Shown here: piece by piece, positions 1 through 7,423 of the stretch | Layout: the number at the start of each line of letters is the position of its first letter | Position numbering within the stretch: the stretch's first letter is position 1 | Assembly: GCA_031552845.1 (NCBI GenBank) | Contig: JAVBMC010000023.1 | Coordinates: forward strand, 1 to 32,032 | Direction of reading: 5' to 3' | Origin: JAVBMC01 sp031552845 | Lineage (GTDB): Bacteria > Verrucomicrobiota > Kiritimatiellia > RFP12 > DVOR01 | DNA length: 32,032 nucleotides | Notes under the pieces: model-generated | Told to the model about the DNA's origin: nothing | Database searches by the model: none | The model's input: only the letters and a program-made list of their open reading frames with translations | Translations under genes and position numbers: made by a program

Positions 1-241
1 AGCGTCACTATCGGGTGAGGCACTCGGGCAATGTATTTGCCAATGGCAAGGCACATGTCAATGGCATTGAAAACTTCTGGGGCGTAGCCAAAACCAGGCT
101 GGTAAAGTTCCGCGGCGTGCGTTCTGAAATGTTCTATCTATGCCTAAAAGAAACGGAGTGGAGATTTAATCATCGACAAGAAGATCTTTATCTGCTACTC
201 TTAGCTCAGTTCAGAGAAAATCCGCTCTAATCTAGGCATGA
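1..241 (+). mobile_element. Right end of an IS1595-type insertion sequence
   Basis: This covers the transposase 3' end plus a few bases. The exact outer boundary is not certain because the left inverted repeat is outside the window. The host reading frame that begins at 242 has no start codon of its own, so the element/host junction probably lies between 231 and 242. Confidence 0.5.
3..230 (+). CDS. IS1595-family transposase, C-terminal part (5' end outside window)
   Basis: The frame is open from the window edge (RHYRVRHSGN...), so the GTG at 15 is internal and the true start lies upstream. The visible 75 residues are the end of an ISXO2-like DDE transposase. They carry the motif HVNGIENFWGVAKTRL, which in this family surrounds the last catalytic position, followed by the typical WRFNHR tail. 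The protein would cut and rejoin DNA at the ends of its own element. It ends in TAA at 228-230, about 10 bp before the remnant of a broken host gene. Whether the whole element is intact cannot be judged here. Confidence 0.85.
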   Translation, partial: RHYRVRHSGNVFANGKAHVNGIENFWGVAKTRLVKFRGVRSEMFYLCLKETEWRFNHRQEDLYLLLLAQFRENPL

Positions 242-397
242 ACCATCTTCAATACCTTCACCCGCGAACAAGCGCAAGCCATCGTCGCATGGCTCCGCAA
301 AATCACCCAAGATGTCGACAACCACAAAACCGAGTTCGACTCCGCCCTCGCCTACTGGAAGCATCAAGCCGCAACCCTACCCCGAGAGAACACATGA
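242..397 (+). pseudogene. C-terminal remnant of an unidentified gene truncated by the IS1595 element
   Basis: Directly after the insertion sequence a 51-codon frame runs to a TGA at 395-397. It has no start codon and is preceded in frame by a stop at 239-241. Its translation looks like real protein: it begins TIFNTFTREQAQAIVAWLRK and continues with DSALAYWKHQA, an amphipathic helical C-terminus. The TGA overlaps the ATG of the next gene as ATGA, the usual sign of translational coupling, so this was the preceding gene of the operon. The pattern 'FT-EQA-AIVAWL' recalls the C-terminus of DUF6714-like proteins, but that match is from memory and weak. The lost N-terminal part may have been deleted or may lie beyond the element. 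Confidence 0.7.
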
Positions 398-1095
398 ACA
401 CAAATACCCTCGTACCTCTCAAGAAATACCGTATTGCTATTGTTGCAGGCATAGCAATACTCGCCCTCTTGTTACTGTACGTTTTCAATATCACTGGAAC
501 ACGTGGAGCAAGGAGGGAGTTTCTCCGTAGTAACCAAACAACAAATCACGTCACAACTGCCGAACTGGCACGGACATTTTTCTTAGCAACACGTAAACAT
601 CCGGAAAGGATTACAGCATGTGAGCCAGAGTTATATTCCCATGGCAACTGGCGGATTTTCTTTTTTTATCCCGGCATCGATCCTTTAATGAGCGGGGAGG
701 CACTCATCACCAATGATGGCAAACTAATGTATGCTAACGATGAAACGGCTGAAATATTTCTCAAAACTGTTTACCCGAGCACATTGACTTCTGAAGAAAA
801 AGATGCTGCAATAGCACTCTATCGCGATTTATTAGAAGACGATGCGGTCATCATCAAATCACTGACCGACATACCCGAGTATGAGAAAAAGCCATTTAAC
901 GACGAACAATTCAAACTCTTCCAAGAAGCCATTGCAACAACCTCAACACCAAACCACGTAGCATTTGTAATTTACCAACAAATTGGCGGCATAGTTGCCC
1001 GCTACGACTTTGAGTTCAGCACTGACAACAAACTCCTAAAAGCCACCCGTCTGCACATTGCAACGGCCATCGGCAATGCACTGTACTATCAATGA
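394..1095 (+). CDS. Paralogue 1 of a tandem family: membrane-anchored protein of unknown function
   Basis: This is a 233-residue protein of no family I recognise. The ATG at 394 is preferred over upstream starts because it overlaps the preceding stop as ATGA, and the upstream frame at 238 reads low-complexity shadow sequence. Residues about 13-32 form one hydrophobic helix after a Lys/Arg-containing N-terminus, so the rest should lie outside the cytoplasmic membrane. Landmarks shared with the next two genes are: an HGNW motif in the first half, an LITNDG turn, a VYP motif followed by an acidic-helix AAIALY stretch, DIPEY, a PFNDEQ-K-LF helix, GG-VARYDF, and a terminal IATAIG. No catalytic motif is evident. 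The DNA is more A+T-rich than the housekeeping genes. Confidence 0.8.
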   Translation: MNTNTLVPLKKYRIAIVAGIAILALLLLYVFNITGTRGARREFLRSNQTTNHVTTAELARTFFLATRKHPERITACEPELYSHGNWRIFFFYPGIDPLMSGEALITNDGKLMYANDETAEIFLKTVYPSTLTSEEKDAAIALYRDLLEDDAVIIKSLTDIPEYEKKPFNDEQFKLFQEAIATTSTPNHVAFVIYQQIGGIVARYDFEFSTDNKLLKATRLHIATAIGNALYYQ

Positions 1096-1133
1096 AGAAG
1101 ACTCCATAAAATAAGTAACAGAAGGAAGATGTC

Positions 1134-1817
1134 ATGTCTATTCTTGCCACATGCCTCGTAACACTTTGCTCGCTACCCACGCCGGATCTAACGCTCCCCC
1201 AACCGCTAACAACCAATGATATTCCTCAGGCAAGGAAGCAGTTCTTATGCGAGAACCAATCCACTAACTACTTGAGAGCCGTAGAAGCAATAGAAGTTCT
1301 GTTTTGTGTAAATTACTCAAGTGGTTTCCGTGCTGACATTAAATCCATTGATGACTATCCGCATGGCAATTGGGTGGTATCATTTACTGTCCGGAATATA
1401 TTTCCACAGTTCAACGACATCCGGTTGATTACCAACACAGGCGAGGTGTTGTATGCTGACTCCGAGAACACGGAGAAGTTTGTCAAAGCCGTTTACCCGG
1501 GTGAGTTGAGTACAAAAAATAGAAACGCGGCAATTGACTTGTTTCGTTACTTGACAAAGAGCGGCAATGTTATTGATTCACTTGAAGATATTCCCGAGTA
1601 CGCGGTGCGTCCGTTCAATGAAGCCCAGGAAATGATTTTCAAGGAAGCTATCGCCATTAGTAACACACAAACCAATGAAACAATTGTAACTTACGATGCG
1701 ATGCGAGGCGGCAAAGTGTGTCGCTATGACTTTGGATTCAACAACAATAACGAGTTATTGAAAGCAAGCGTGACTATCCTTGCAACAGGAATTGGGGCTG
1801 CGCGTTACCGCCATTGA
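1134..1817 (+). CDS. Paralogue 2 of the tandem family: probable secreted protein of unknown function
   Basis: This is a 227-residue protein. The ATG at 1134 follows a good ribosome site (AGAAGGAAG, 1120s). Residues 1-14 are hydrophobic and short, like a signal peptide or anchor; there is no clear lipobox. It shares the family landmarks with its neighbours: YPHGNW, LITNTGEVLYAD, EKFVKAVYPGELS, DIPEY, PFNEAQ, a GG-V-RYDF strand motif and a C-terminal ILATGIG. It lacks the cysteine that precedes the HGNW-type motif in paralogues 1 and 3. The gap to the previous gene is 38 bp and to the next 29 bp, so the three are probably co-transcribed. Function is unknown. Confidence 0.8.
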   Translation: MSILATCLVTLCSLPTPDLTLPQPLTTNDIPQARKQFLCENQSTNYLRAVEAIEVLFCVNYSSGFRADIKSIDDYPHGNWVVSFTVRNIFPQFNDIRLITNTGEVLYADSENTEKFVKAVYPGELSTKNRNAAIDLFRYLTKSGNVIDSLEDIPEYAVRPFNEAQEMIFKEAIAISNTQTNETIVTYDAMRGGKVCRYDFGFNNNNELLKASVTILATGIGAARYRH

Positions 1818-1846
1818 CATCATTATAACACCAAAAGGAACCCAGC

Positions 1847-2563
1847 ATGAAGATTATCACACTCTGCCTATTAATGGCTTCATTCATCACGACATCTGAC
1901 GAGCCGAACAGCAACAGAATTGCACGTGCGAGGGAAAAATTCCTGCGTTACAATCAAGCCGGGCAGACAGAGAAGGCAGGGAAAGCGGCAAAGGCACTTT
2001 ATCTGGCAGGCAGAAAGAATCCTGATAAAATCGAAGTATGTGACATCACACCTTATCCAAATGGTAATTGGGCAACGTTCTATGTCTATCGTTATATTCA
2101 GCCGGGAATTGGCGAGCGGATACTCATTACCAATGATGGCGAGGCCACAGAAGCTGACACCGAAAGCATTGAGAAGTTTATCAAGAAAGTATATCCCGGC
2201 GCATTGTCGCCAGCCGAGCGGGAGACAGCAATTGCACTCTTCAATGAATTACATGGAGATTGGTTGATGGACAAACCTATCATTGTTAAAAAACTTGCAG
2301 ATATACCCGATTACACTCGACATCCGCTCAATGAAGAACAACTCAAGCTTTTTAACGATGTCATCCAAACCACATCAACACCACAACAGACGACATTGAT
2401 GGTATATCATGAACTCGGGGGAGTCGTTGCCCGTCATGATTTCAAGTTTAGTGACGATAACAAACTGCTTCAAGCCACGCGGAGCATTATTGCAACAGGC
2501 ATTGGGTCGCCTGGTGGTTATTGTCGAATATTCGACAACGACAGAATCTACTGTTCTATGTAA
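1847..2563 (+). CDS. Paralogue 3 of the tandem family: probable secreted protein with an extended C-terminus
   Basis: This is a 238-residue protein with an N-terminal signal-like segment (residues 1-17) and a ribosome site AAAAGGAACC before ATG 1847. It carries the same order of motifs as the two genes before it: YPNGNW, LITNDGE, EKFIKKVYPGALS, DIPDY, PLNEEQLKLF, GGVVARHDFKF and IIATGIG. The two upstream proteins end about six residues after this last motif. This one runs on for a further dozen or so residues, and the extension contains an 18-bp perfect palindrome and overlaps the convergent gene by 16 bp. That suggests the original stop was lost or a junction lies near 2515. Confidence 0.8.
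   Translation: MKIITLCLLMASFITTSDEPNSNRIARAREKFLRYNQAGQTEKAGKAAKALYLAGRKNPDKIEVCDITPYPNGNWATFYVYRYIQPGIGERILITNDGEATEADTESIEKFIKKVYPGALSPAERETAIALFNELHGDWLMDKPIIVKKLADIPDYTRHPLNEEQLKLFNDVIQTTSTPQQTTLMVYHELGGVVARHDFKFSDDNKLLQATRSIIATGIGSPGGYCRIFDNDRIYCSM
2521..2538. repeat. Perfect 18-bp palindrome in the 3' tail of paralogue 3
   Basis: TTGTCGAATATTCGACAA equals its own reverse complement. It has no central loop and no T-run on either side, so it is not a usual Rho-independent terminator. It sits where two convergent genes meet. It could be a protein-binding dyad or a recombination scar; the sequence does not decide. Confidence 0.6.
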
Positions 2564-3453
2564 GAAACAAAGGCGAAGCGTTTGCTGTCGGGTGCCCAGG
2601 AGTTGACGTTGAGGGTGCCCTGTCCGCCGTAGAGTGTGGTGAGTGTTTTGGGAGTGCCACCTTGTGCGGGCATAAGGCGGAGTTTGACGTGTTTCTTGGG
2701 CGGGTGATCGCCGGGTTGGACGTCGCCTTTTTTATAGGCAATGTAGACGATGTTACTGCCATCAGGTGAGATGTGCGGGAACCATGAATTGCGGTCGGCA
2801 TCAAATGTCATTGGGGTTTGTTGGCTTCCGTCCGCTTGCATCCGCCAGGCTTGCATGAGTCCGCTGCGCACGGAGTTGAACCAGATGTAGCGTCCGCAGG
2901 GGGAGTATTCGGGGCCGTCATCCAAACCTTCGGCAGTGGTGAGGCGGGTCTCTGCTCCGCCTTGCGCCGGAATGGTGTAGACGTCGTAGTTGCCGTTGCG
3001 TTCGGCGCAGTAGGCGAGCGTCTTGCCATCGGGCGACCAGCCGTGGAGATAGCTCGGCGCGTTGGAGGTGATGAGTGTGGGCGTACCGCCGCCGACAGGC
3101 AGAGTGTAGATGCGTGACTTGCCGTCTTCAGCAGTGCTATGGCTGATGGCGAGTTGTTTGCCATCGGAAGAGAGTACATGGTCGTTGTTGCAGGCGGTGG
3201 CGAAACCGGTGTCGATGCGTATGCAGTCGGTGGGATTGGTCACGCTGATGCGATAGAGCAAACCGCCGCTGTTGTAGATGAGGTGTTGGCCGTCGGGTGT
3301 CCAGTTAGGTGCTTCAATCCATTCGACGAATTCGCGCAGAACGGTACGTGTGCCGGTGGAGGTGTCGCAAATCTCAAGTTTACAGCAGGTTTGTTCTGCA
3401 ACGAGGCTTAGCGTACAAATGCCCGCAAGCAGGCTTGAGAGGAAGTATTTCAT
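2548..3453 (-). CDS. Secreted TolB-like beta-propeller protein (PD40 repeats)
   Basis: This is a 301-residue protein. Residues 1-19 are a signal peptide (Lys-Tyr then a hydrophobic core, ending near LVAEQ), so it is exported. The mature part has at least five WD40-like PD40 repeats marked by TPDGQHLIY, SPDGKTLAY, SPCGRYIWF, SPDGSNIVY and APDSKRFAF at spacing of roughly 40-50 residues. This is a TolB-type six-bladed propeller without TolB's N-terminal domain or a fused peptidase. Such proteins usually bind peptides, proteins or sugars; no enzyme site is visible. It is the last gene of a three-gene minus-strand operon, and its ATG shares one base with the preceding stop (TAATG), which implies coupling. 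Confidence 0.85.
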   Translation of the reverse strand: MKYFLSSLLAGICTLSLVAEQTCCKLEICDTSTGTRTVLREFVEWIEAPNWTPDGQHLIYNSGGLLYRISVTNPTDCIRIDTGFATACNNDHVLSSDGKQLAISHSTAEDGKSRIYTLPVGGGTPTLITSNAPSYLHGWSPDGKTLAYCAERNGNYDVYTIPAQGGAETRLTTAEGLDDGPEYSPCGRYIWFNSVRSGLMQAWRMQADGSQQTPMTFDADRNSWFPHISPDGSNIVYIAYKKGDVQPGDHPPKKHVKLRLMPAQGGTPKTLTTLYGGQGTLNVNSWAPDSKRFAFVSYIEQ

Positions 3454-4199
3454 TAGCGTGCCATGAGTGCGAATACGCCCCAGCCGAGGTACTCGCGTGT
3501 GTAGGTGACGTGGCGCACGGGTTCTGCAGTGAGCAGGTCCCGAACCTCTTGAGCGAGTTCGTCATCGGGGTTTGCTTTGAGCCAGCGGCGCATGGTGAGC
3601 CATTTGGCGGCTTCGTATCTGTCCCAGCCTTCTTTGTCAGCCAGAACCATTTCTACAACATCATACCCGAGTTTGCTGAAGGATGTGAGGAGCTCCGGCA
3701 GCGTGAGAAAGTCAGCGATTGAGTTGGCGAGGCAGTGTTTTGCAATCTCCTCCGTCGGCGGCACTTGTAGCCAATAGGGTTCGCCAATAAGGATAATGCC
3801 CTCAGAGCTGAGGCTCTTTTCAAGGAGTTCAATCGTACCGGCAACCCCTCCGCCAATCCATGTGGCACCAATGCAAGCCGCGATACCGACCTTTTCGTGA
3901 GCGATGTAGCCGGAGGCATCGTCGTGAATGAAGCGCACCTGATCAGCGACTTTAAGCTTTTCTGCACGTAACTGAGCTTGCGTGGTGAACAGCGGGCTCA
4001 TGTCGATACCAACGCCGATGATTCCATAATCACGCGCCCACGTGCAAAGCATCTCCCCCGAACCACTGCCGAGGTCAAGCACACGCGTCCCCGGTTCCAT
4101 GCGCAAGACCATCCCTAACGTAGCGAACTTATCCGGCGTGAATGGGTTGTGGATACGATGAGCGCTCTCAGTGATGTTGTAGATGCGTGGGATATCCAT
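3453..4199 (-). CDS. YjhP-like SAM-dependent methyltransferase (class I)
   Basis: This is a 248-residue cytoplasmic methyltransferase. SAM motif I is VLDLGSGSGEM at about residues 40-50, the acidic residue after strand 2 is in GVGIDMS, and HDDASGY supplies the adenine-contacting position. The overall pattern (RIHNPFT near the N-terminus, GATWIGGG in the middle, EMVLADKEGWDRYEAAKW and a YLGWGVFALM end) agrees closely with what I remember of Escherichia coli YjhP, a predicted methyltransferase of unknown substrate. The start ATG has AGGAG six bases upstream. It lies 14 bp after the acetyltransferase gene. In E. coli, yjhP also neighbours a predicted acetyltransferase (yjhQ), so the pairing may be functional; the substrate is unknown. 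Confidence 0.85.
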   Translation of the reverse strand: MDIPRIYNITESAHRIHNPFTPDKFATLGMVLRMEPGTRVLDLGSGSGEMLCTWARDYGIIGVGIDMSPLFTTQAQLRAEKLKVADQVRFIHDDASGYIAHEKVGIAACIGATWIGGGVAGTIELLEKSLSSEGIILIGEPYWLQVPPTEEIAKHCLANSIADFLTLPELLTSFSKLGYDVVEMVLADKEGWDRYEAAKWLTMRRWLKANPDDELAQEVRDLLTAEPVRHVTYTREYLGWGVFALMAR

Positions 4200-4213
4200 G
4201 ATAAGGCTCCTAG

Positions 4214-4867
4214 TTACAGCGCACTTCTGCGCAGGACGACAAGCTCATCAAACCGCTTCTGCGACGGTGTGCCGGTGATCTTCTCTTTCGGTGGAAAATC
4301 TTTGTCAAAGTTAGCTGCCGCAGCTTCGTCGATGCTGAAGTAAATGGCGTCTTCAACATAAGCCCCCTTCAAGTCTGCAAGCGCATTCTCGTAGAGGCCA
4401 TACACCTGAAGCGCGTCTGCGTACATATGGTCCGCCGTACGAATATCAAAGCGCTCGGCAGGCATAAATCCATATCGCACGTAGTAGGCAGGATCGCCGC
4501 ACAGAAGAATCGCACGAAATCCCATTGCGCTTGCTATCTCTTTGACCCGTGTAATCAGTTTGCCGCCAATGCCTTGCTGTTGAAACTCCGGCAGTACAGC
4601 GATAGGCCCCAAGGTTAGGACTTCGTACGTGTTGCCATCGTCGCCATTGATGATTGACTTCAGATTGACCACATTACCGACAATCCGTCCGTCATGCGTT
4701 GCGACAATATCGAGTTCCTTCACAAATGCCGGTGAATCGCGCATGATGTGCAGCAGATAGTGTTCGTTACAACCCGGTGAATAGTGATTCCAAAAGGCTT
4801 CCCGCGTAATATGTTCCGTCTCGCGGTAATCTGCGGGTTCTTCGCGTCTTAGCTCAATATCGGCCAC
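4214..4867 (-). CDS. GNAT-family N-acetyltransferase
   Basis: This is a 217-residue acetyltransferase of the YhbS-like GNAT group. The acetyl-CoA pyrophosphate-binding motif is QQQGIGG at about residue 95, preceded by the strand LGPIAVLPEF. Further motifs are CGDPAYYVRYGF after it and an N-terminal region REAFWNHYSPGCNEHYLLH that is typical of this subgroup. It transfers an acetyl group from acetyl-CoA to an unknown amine. The start is GTG at 4867 with AAGGAG seven bases upstream. It heads the operon with the methyltransferase and propeller genes. No own promoter is obvious, so read-through from the tRNA genes just upstream is possible. Confidence 0.85.
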   Translation of the reverse strand: MADIELRREEPADYRETEHITREAFWNHYSPGCNEHYLLHIMRDSPAFVKELDIVATHDGRIVGNVVNLKSIINGDDGNTYEVLTLGPIAVLPEFQQQGIGGKLITRVKEIASAMGFRAILLCGDPAYYVRYGFMPAERFDIRTADHMYADALQVYGLYENALADLKGAYVEDAIYFSIDEAAAANFDKDFPPKEKITGTPSQKRFDELVVLRRSAL

Positions 4868-4931
4868 AGATCACTCCTTGAAAGGACGAAGAGGTAAGGG
4901 AACGCCGACCTTCCGGCAGACTGCCAAGAAG

Positions 4932-5025
4932 TGGCGGAGAGAGAGGGATTCGAACCCTCGGTATCGGATTTAACCAATACGGCGGTTTAGCAAACCACTG
5001 CCTTCAGCCACTCGGCCATCTCTCC
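4932..5025 (-). tRNA. tRNA-Ser (anticodon GCU)
   Basis: Reading the minus strand, the acceptor GGAGAGA (5025-5019) pairs with TCTCTCC (4942-4936), followed by G and an encoded CCA ending at 4932. The D-arm GGCCGAGTGGCTGAAGGC, an anticodon loop TTGCTAA, a long variable arm and GGTTCGAATCC are all present. The long variable arm and the GCT anticodon identify serine, reading AGC and AGU. It lies 14 bp downstream of tRNA-Pro on the same strand. Confidence 0.96.
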
Positions 5026-5039
5026 CGCTAAAAATAAAA

Positions 5040-5116
5040 TGGTCGGAGTGAAGGGAATTGAACCCTTGACCTTTTGGTCCCGAACCAAACGCGCTACCAG
5101 GCTGCGCTACACTCCG
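5040..5116 (-). tRNA. tRNA-Pro (anticodon CGG)
   Basis: On the minus strand, CGGAGTG (5116-5110) pairs with CACTCCG (5050-5044), followed by A and an encoded CCA ending at 5040. The anticodon stem TTTGG/CCAAA holds the loop TTCGGGA, giving CGG, which reads CCG. The D-arm GTAGCGCAGCCTGGTAGCGC and T-arm GGGTTCAATTCCC are canonical. Confidence 0.96.
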
Positions 5117-5135
5117 ACAATAAAACGTGGGGCGT

Positions 5136-5164
5136 ATGATACCTTTTTTCATCAACAATGTAAA
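5136..5164 (-). promoter_or_regulatory. Probable sigma70-type promoter for the tRNA-Pro/tRNA-Ser pair
   Basis: On the minus strand, TTTACA (5164-5159) and TATCAT (5141-5136) are separated by 17 bases. The -10 box ends 19 bases before the mature 5' end of tRNA-Pro, leaving room for a short leader. Confidence 0.6.
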
Positions 5165-5236
5165 GCAGGAAGTATGCGCATCCGCGAAAAAGCGGTGCGC
5201 ATGACAGGTTTTCCCTGCAACTTTAATGCACCGTGC

Positions 5237-5301
5237 GTGATTACGCCTGTGATCGCGTATGATGACGCCTGTAATCGTCTGGGATTACGAACGTGATTGT
5301 G
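5237..5301. repeat. Three degenerate ~21-bp direct units in the tRNA-Pro/rpsT gap
   Basis: The gap 5165-5357 has no credible gene. Within it three related units follow one another: GTGATTACGCCTGTGATCGC, then GATGACGCCTGTAATCG, then GATTACGAACGTGATTG. Purpose unknown; they may be decayed remnants of a larger repeat. The rest of the gap shows nothing I can name. Confidence 0.4.
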
Positions 5302-5357
5302 GGGATGGATGAGAGTAAATGAACGGACCTGTACCCGACTAGCGGACTGTCGAAGGC

Positions 5358-5394
5358 AAAAAAAATCCGCGCAAGGGGTTGTTCCCTCACGCGG
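5358..5394 (-). terminator. Rho-independent terminator of rpsT
   Basis: On the minus strand CCGCGTGAGGG and CCCCTTGCGCGG form a hairpin around AACAA, followed by eight T residues. It lies 37 bp beyond the rpsT stop. Confidence 0.85.
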
Positions 5395-5430
5395 TCTTTT
5401 TCATGTATGCAACCAGCGGTTGCGGATGGG

Positions 5431-5694
5431 TTAGGCCATCTTGCCGATTGCCACAGTCATACGGGACTTGCGGCGGTCAGCATTGTTCTTCTTGAGCGTG
5501 CCTTTCTTCACGGCCTTGTCGAGGCGGGAGGCGTACTCGCTGTTGGCCGTAGCGGCTGCGGTTTTGTCACCGGATTTGATTGCGGCCAACGCCTTTTTCT
5601 GGCTGGTCAAAACGTCGCTCTTAACCGCACGGTTGCGGAGGTTGCTCTTCAACGAGGTCTTGGCACGTTTTGCGGCACTCTTGATATTCGCCAT
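5431..5694 (-). CDS. rpsT: 30S ribosomal protein S20
   Basis: This is an 87-residue, very basic, all-helical protein that binds 16S rRNA early in 30S assembly. It starts MANIKSAAKRAKTS, a standard S20 start, and ends in the usual region KKNNADRRKSRM followed by a short tail; the length is normal for the family. AGGAG lies ten bases before the ATG. It is transcribed alone, with its own promoter (5742-5770) and terminator (5358-5394), and is divergent from nadB. Confidence 0.97.
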   Translation of the reverse strand: MANIKSAAKRAKTSLKSNLRNRAVKSDVLTSQKKALAAIKSGDKTAAATANSEYASRLDKAVKKGTLKKNNADRRKSRMTVAIGKMA

Positions 5695-5741
5695 CTGATT
5701 CTGCTCCTGGATTCCTACTAGTCAATTGTTTGAAGGGCGAG

Positions 5742-5770
5742 AGTGTACTCTTTTTTAGGCACAAAGTCAA
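5742..5770 (-). promoter_or_regulatory. Promoter of rpsT
   Basis: On the minus strand, TTGACT (5770-5765) and TACACT (5747-5742) are 17 bases apart, giving a leader of roughly 40 bases before the rpsT ATG. Confidence 0.7.
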
Positions 5771-5777
5771 CTAATAA

Positions 5778-5806
5778 TTGTTTTCTCAGGCATTTTCTGC
5801 TAGACT
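5778..5806 (+). promoter_or_regulatory. Possible promoter of nadB
   Basis: TTGTTT (5778-5783) and TAGACT (5801-5806) are 17 bases apart. Transcription would begin within about 7 bases of the nadB ATG, and no ribosome site is visible before that ATG, so the message would be leaderless or nearly so. Confidence 0.45.
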
Positions 5807-5819
5807 AACCCGCATTTGA

Positions 5820-7391
5820 ATGAAAACTGAGACGTGCGATTTTCTGATTGCGGGCAGCGGGATTGCCGGGTTGCTGACGGCGCTTCAGCTGGCCTCGCAC
5901 GGCAAAGTGCTGGTGGTCACGAAGAAGGAGTCGGCTGACTCCAATACCAACAACGCGCAGGGGGGCATCTCTTGCGTCACGGCCGAGACCGATGACTTCG
6001 AGAAGCACATCGCCGACACCCTCACCGCTGGCGCGGGCTTGTGCAATTCCGATGTTGTGCGCAAAATCGTCACCGCCGCCCCTGAAGGCATTGAGCGGTT
6101 GATTCAAACGGGCGTCTCCTTCCATAAAGCGGATAGCGGGCAATACGACCTAGGACGCGAAGGCGGTCACGGCGAACGGCGTATCTTGCATGCAGGCGAC
6201 ATCACCGGACGGCATATTGAAGAGGTGCTCCTACACAGCGTCCGCCAACACCCGCAAATCACCATGCTGGAATACGCCATGATGATTGATACGGTGGTTC
6301 AGGGCGGGCGCGTGATCGGGGCCTATGTACTGAATAGCCTGAGCGGCGAAATCTTCGGCATCCGTGCCCGCGAAACGATCCTCTCCACCGGCGGCTGTGG
6401 TAAAGTTTACCTTTATACCTCCAACCCCGACATTGCAACGGGGGACGGCGTGGCGATTGCCTGGCGGGCTGGCGCAGAAATCGCCGACATGGAGTTCATC
6501 CAATTCCATCCTACCTGCCTGTTCCACCCCAAGGCGCGTAACTTCCTCGTCAGCGAAGCCGTTCGCGGCGAAGGTGCGGAATTGGTTGACCGCAACGGTC
6601 AACCGTTCATGCATAAGTATGACGCCCGCGGTGCTCTCGCGCCGCGTGATGTTGTCGCACGGGCGATTGACGCCGAGATGAAGCGCACTGCCGCGCCTTA
6701 TTGCTGTTTGGACATCCGCCACAAGAGCCATGAGTTCCTCCAGACGCGTTTCCCTAACATCTTTGCCAAGTGCCTTGAGTTCGGCATCGACATGTCGCGT
6801 GATTTGATTCCCGTCGTGCCGGCTGCGCACTACTGTTGCGGCGGCGTCAAAACCGACGTCGCAGGTGCAACCTCCGTCCCCGGCCTTTCGGCTGTCGGCG
6901 AGACCGCCTGCACCGGCTTGCACGGCGCGAACCGCTTAGCCAGCAACTCGCTGCTCGAAGCCCTCGTCTGTGCGGAGAAAACAGCCGCCCGCCTCATCGC
7001 CAATAAACAGTCCGCACCACCCGCAGACACGGCACCGCTGGAAGATTGGATTTACGGCAATGCCGTTGAGAGTGACGAAGCCGTCGTGATCTCCCACAAC
7101 TGGGCAGAGATCCGCACCTTGATGTGGGACTACGTTGGCATCGTGCGCACCAACAAACGCCTTGAACGCGCGCTGCGTCGCATCGACAACCTGCGTGATG
7201 AAATCCGCCAATACTACTTTGACTACCTCGTCACCCTGCCGATGCTCGAACTGCGTAACTTGGCTGATGTGGCAAACCTGATTATCCGCAGCGCACAACT
7301 GCGCAAAGAATCCCGCGGCTTGCACTTTACACTCGATTACCCGGACAAAGCACCCGAATTGAAGCACACTATTCTCAAAGTTGAGCGGTAA
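5820..7391 (+). CDS. nadB: L-aspartate oxidase
   Basis: This is a 523-residue FAD enzyme that oxidises L-aspartate to iminoaspartate, the first step of de novo NAD synthesis. The FAD dinucleotide motif is GSGIAGLLTAL at residues 13-23, followed by the NNAQGGISCV segment that binds flavin. REGGHGERRILH, the active-site stretch EFIQFHPTC, and HGANRLASNSLLEALV near residue 365 are all classic for NadB and distinguish it from fumarate reductase flavoproteins. The length is normal. The start ATG overlaps no other gene and lacks a clear Shine-Dalgarno. Neither nadA nor nadC is in the window, so the partner quinolinate synthase lies elsewhere. An exonuclease gene follows after 32 bp. Confidence 0.96.
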   Translation: MKTETCDFLIAGSGIAGLLTALQLASHGKVLVVTKKESADSNTNNAQGGISCVTAETDDFEKHIADTLTAGAGLCNSDVVRKIVTAAPEGIERLIQTGVSFHKADSGQYDLGREGGHGERRILHAGDITGRHIEEVLLHSVRQHPQITMLEYAMMIDTVVQGGRVIGAYVLNSLSGEIFGIRARETILSTGGCGKVYLYTSNPDIATGDGVAIAWRAGAEIADMEFIQFHPTCLFHPKARNFLVSEAVRGEGAELVDRNGQPFMHKYDARGALAPRDVVARAIDAEMKRTAAPYCCLDIRHKSHEFLQTRFPNIFAKCLEFGIDMSRDLIPVVPAAHYCCGGVKTDVAGATSVPGLSAVGETACTGLHGANRLASNSLLEALVCAEKTAARLIANKQSAPPADTAPLEDWIYGNAVESDEAVVISHNWAEIRTLMWDYVGIVRTNKRLERALRRIDNLRDEIRQYYFDYLVTLPMLELRNLADVANLIIRSAQLRKESRGLHFTLDYPDKAPELKHTILKVER

Positions 7392-7423
7392 ATCCCGCCT
7401 TCGCACCTACCCTGAAAGACATC

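Noticed and set aside
238..393. Longer N-terminus for paralogue 1 starting at 238
   Set aside because: That frame reads Arg/Pro-rich shadow sequence, while another frame over the same bases encodes a plausible protein end. ATG 394 overlaps that end as ATGA.
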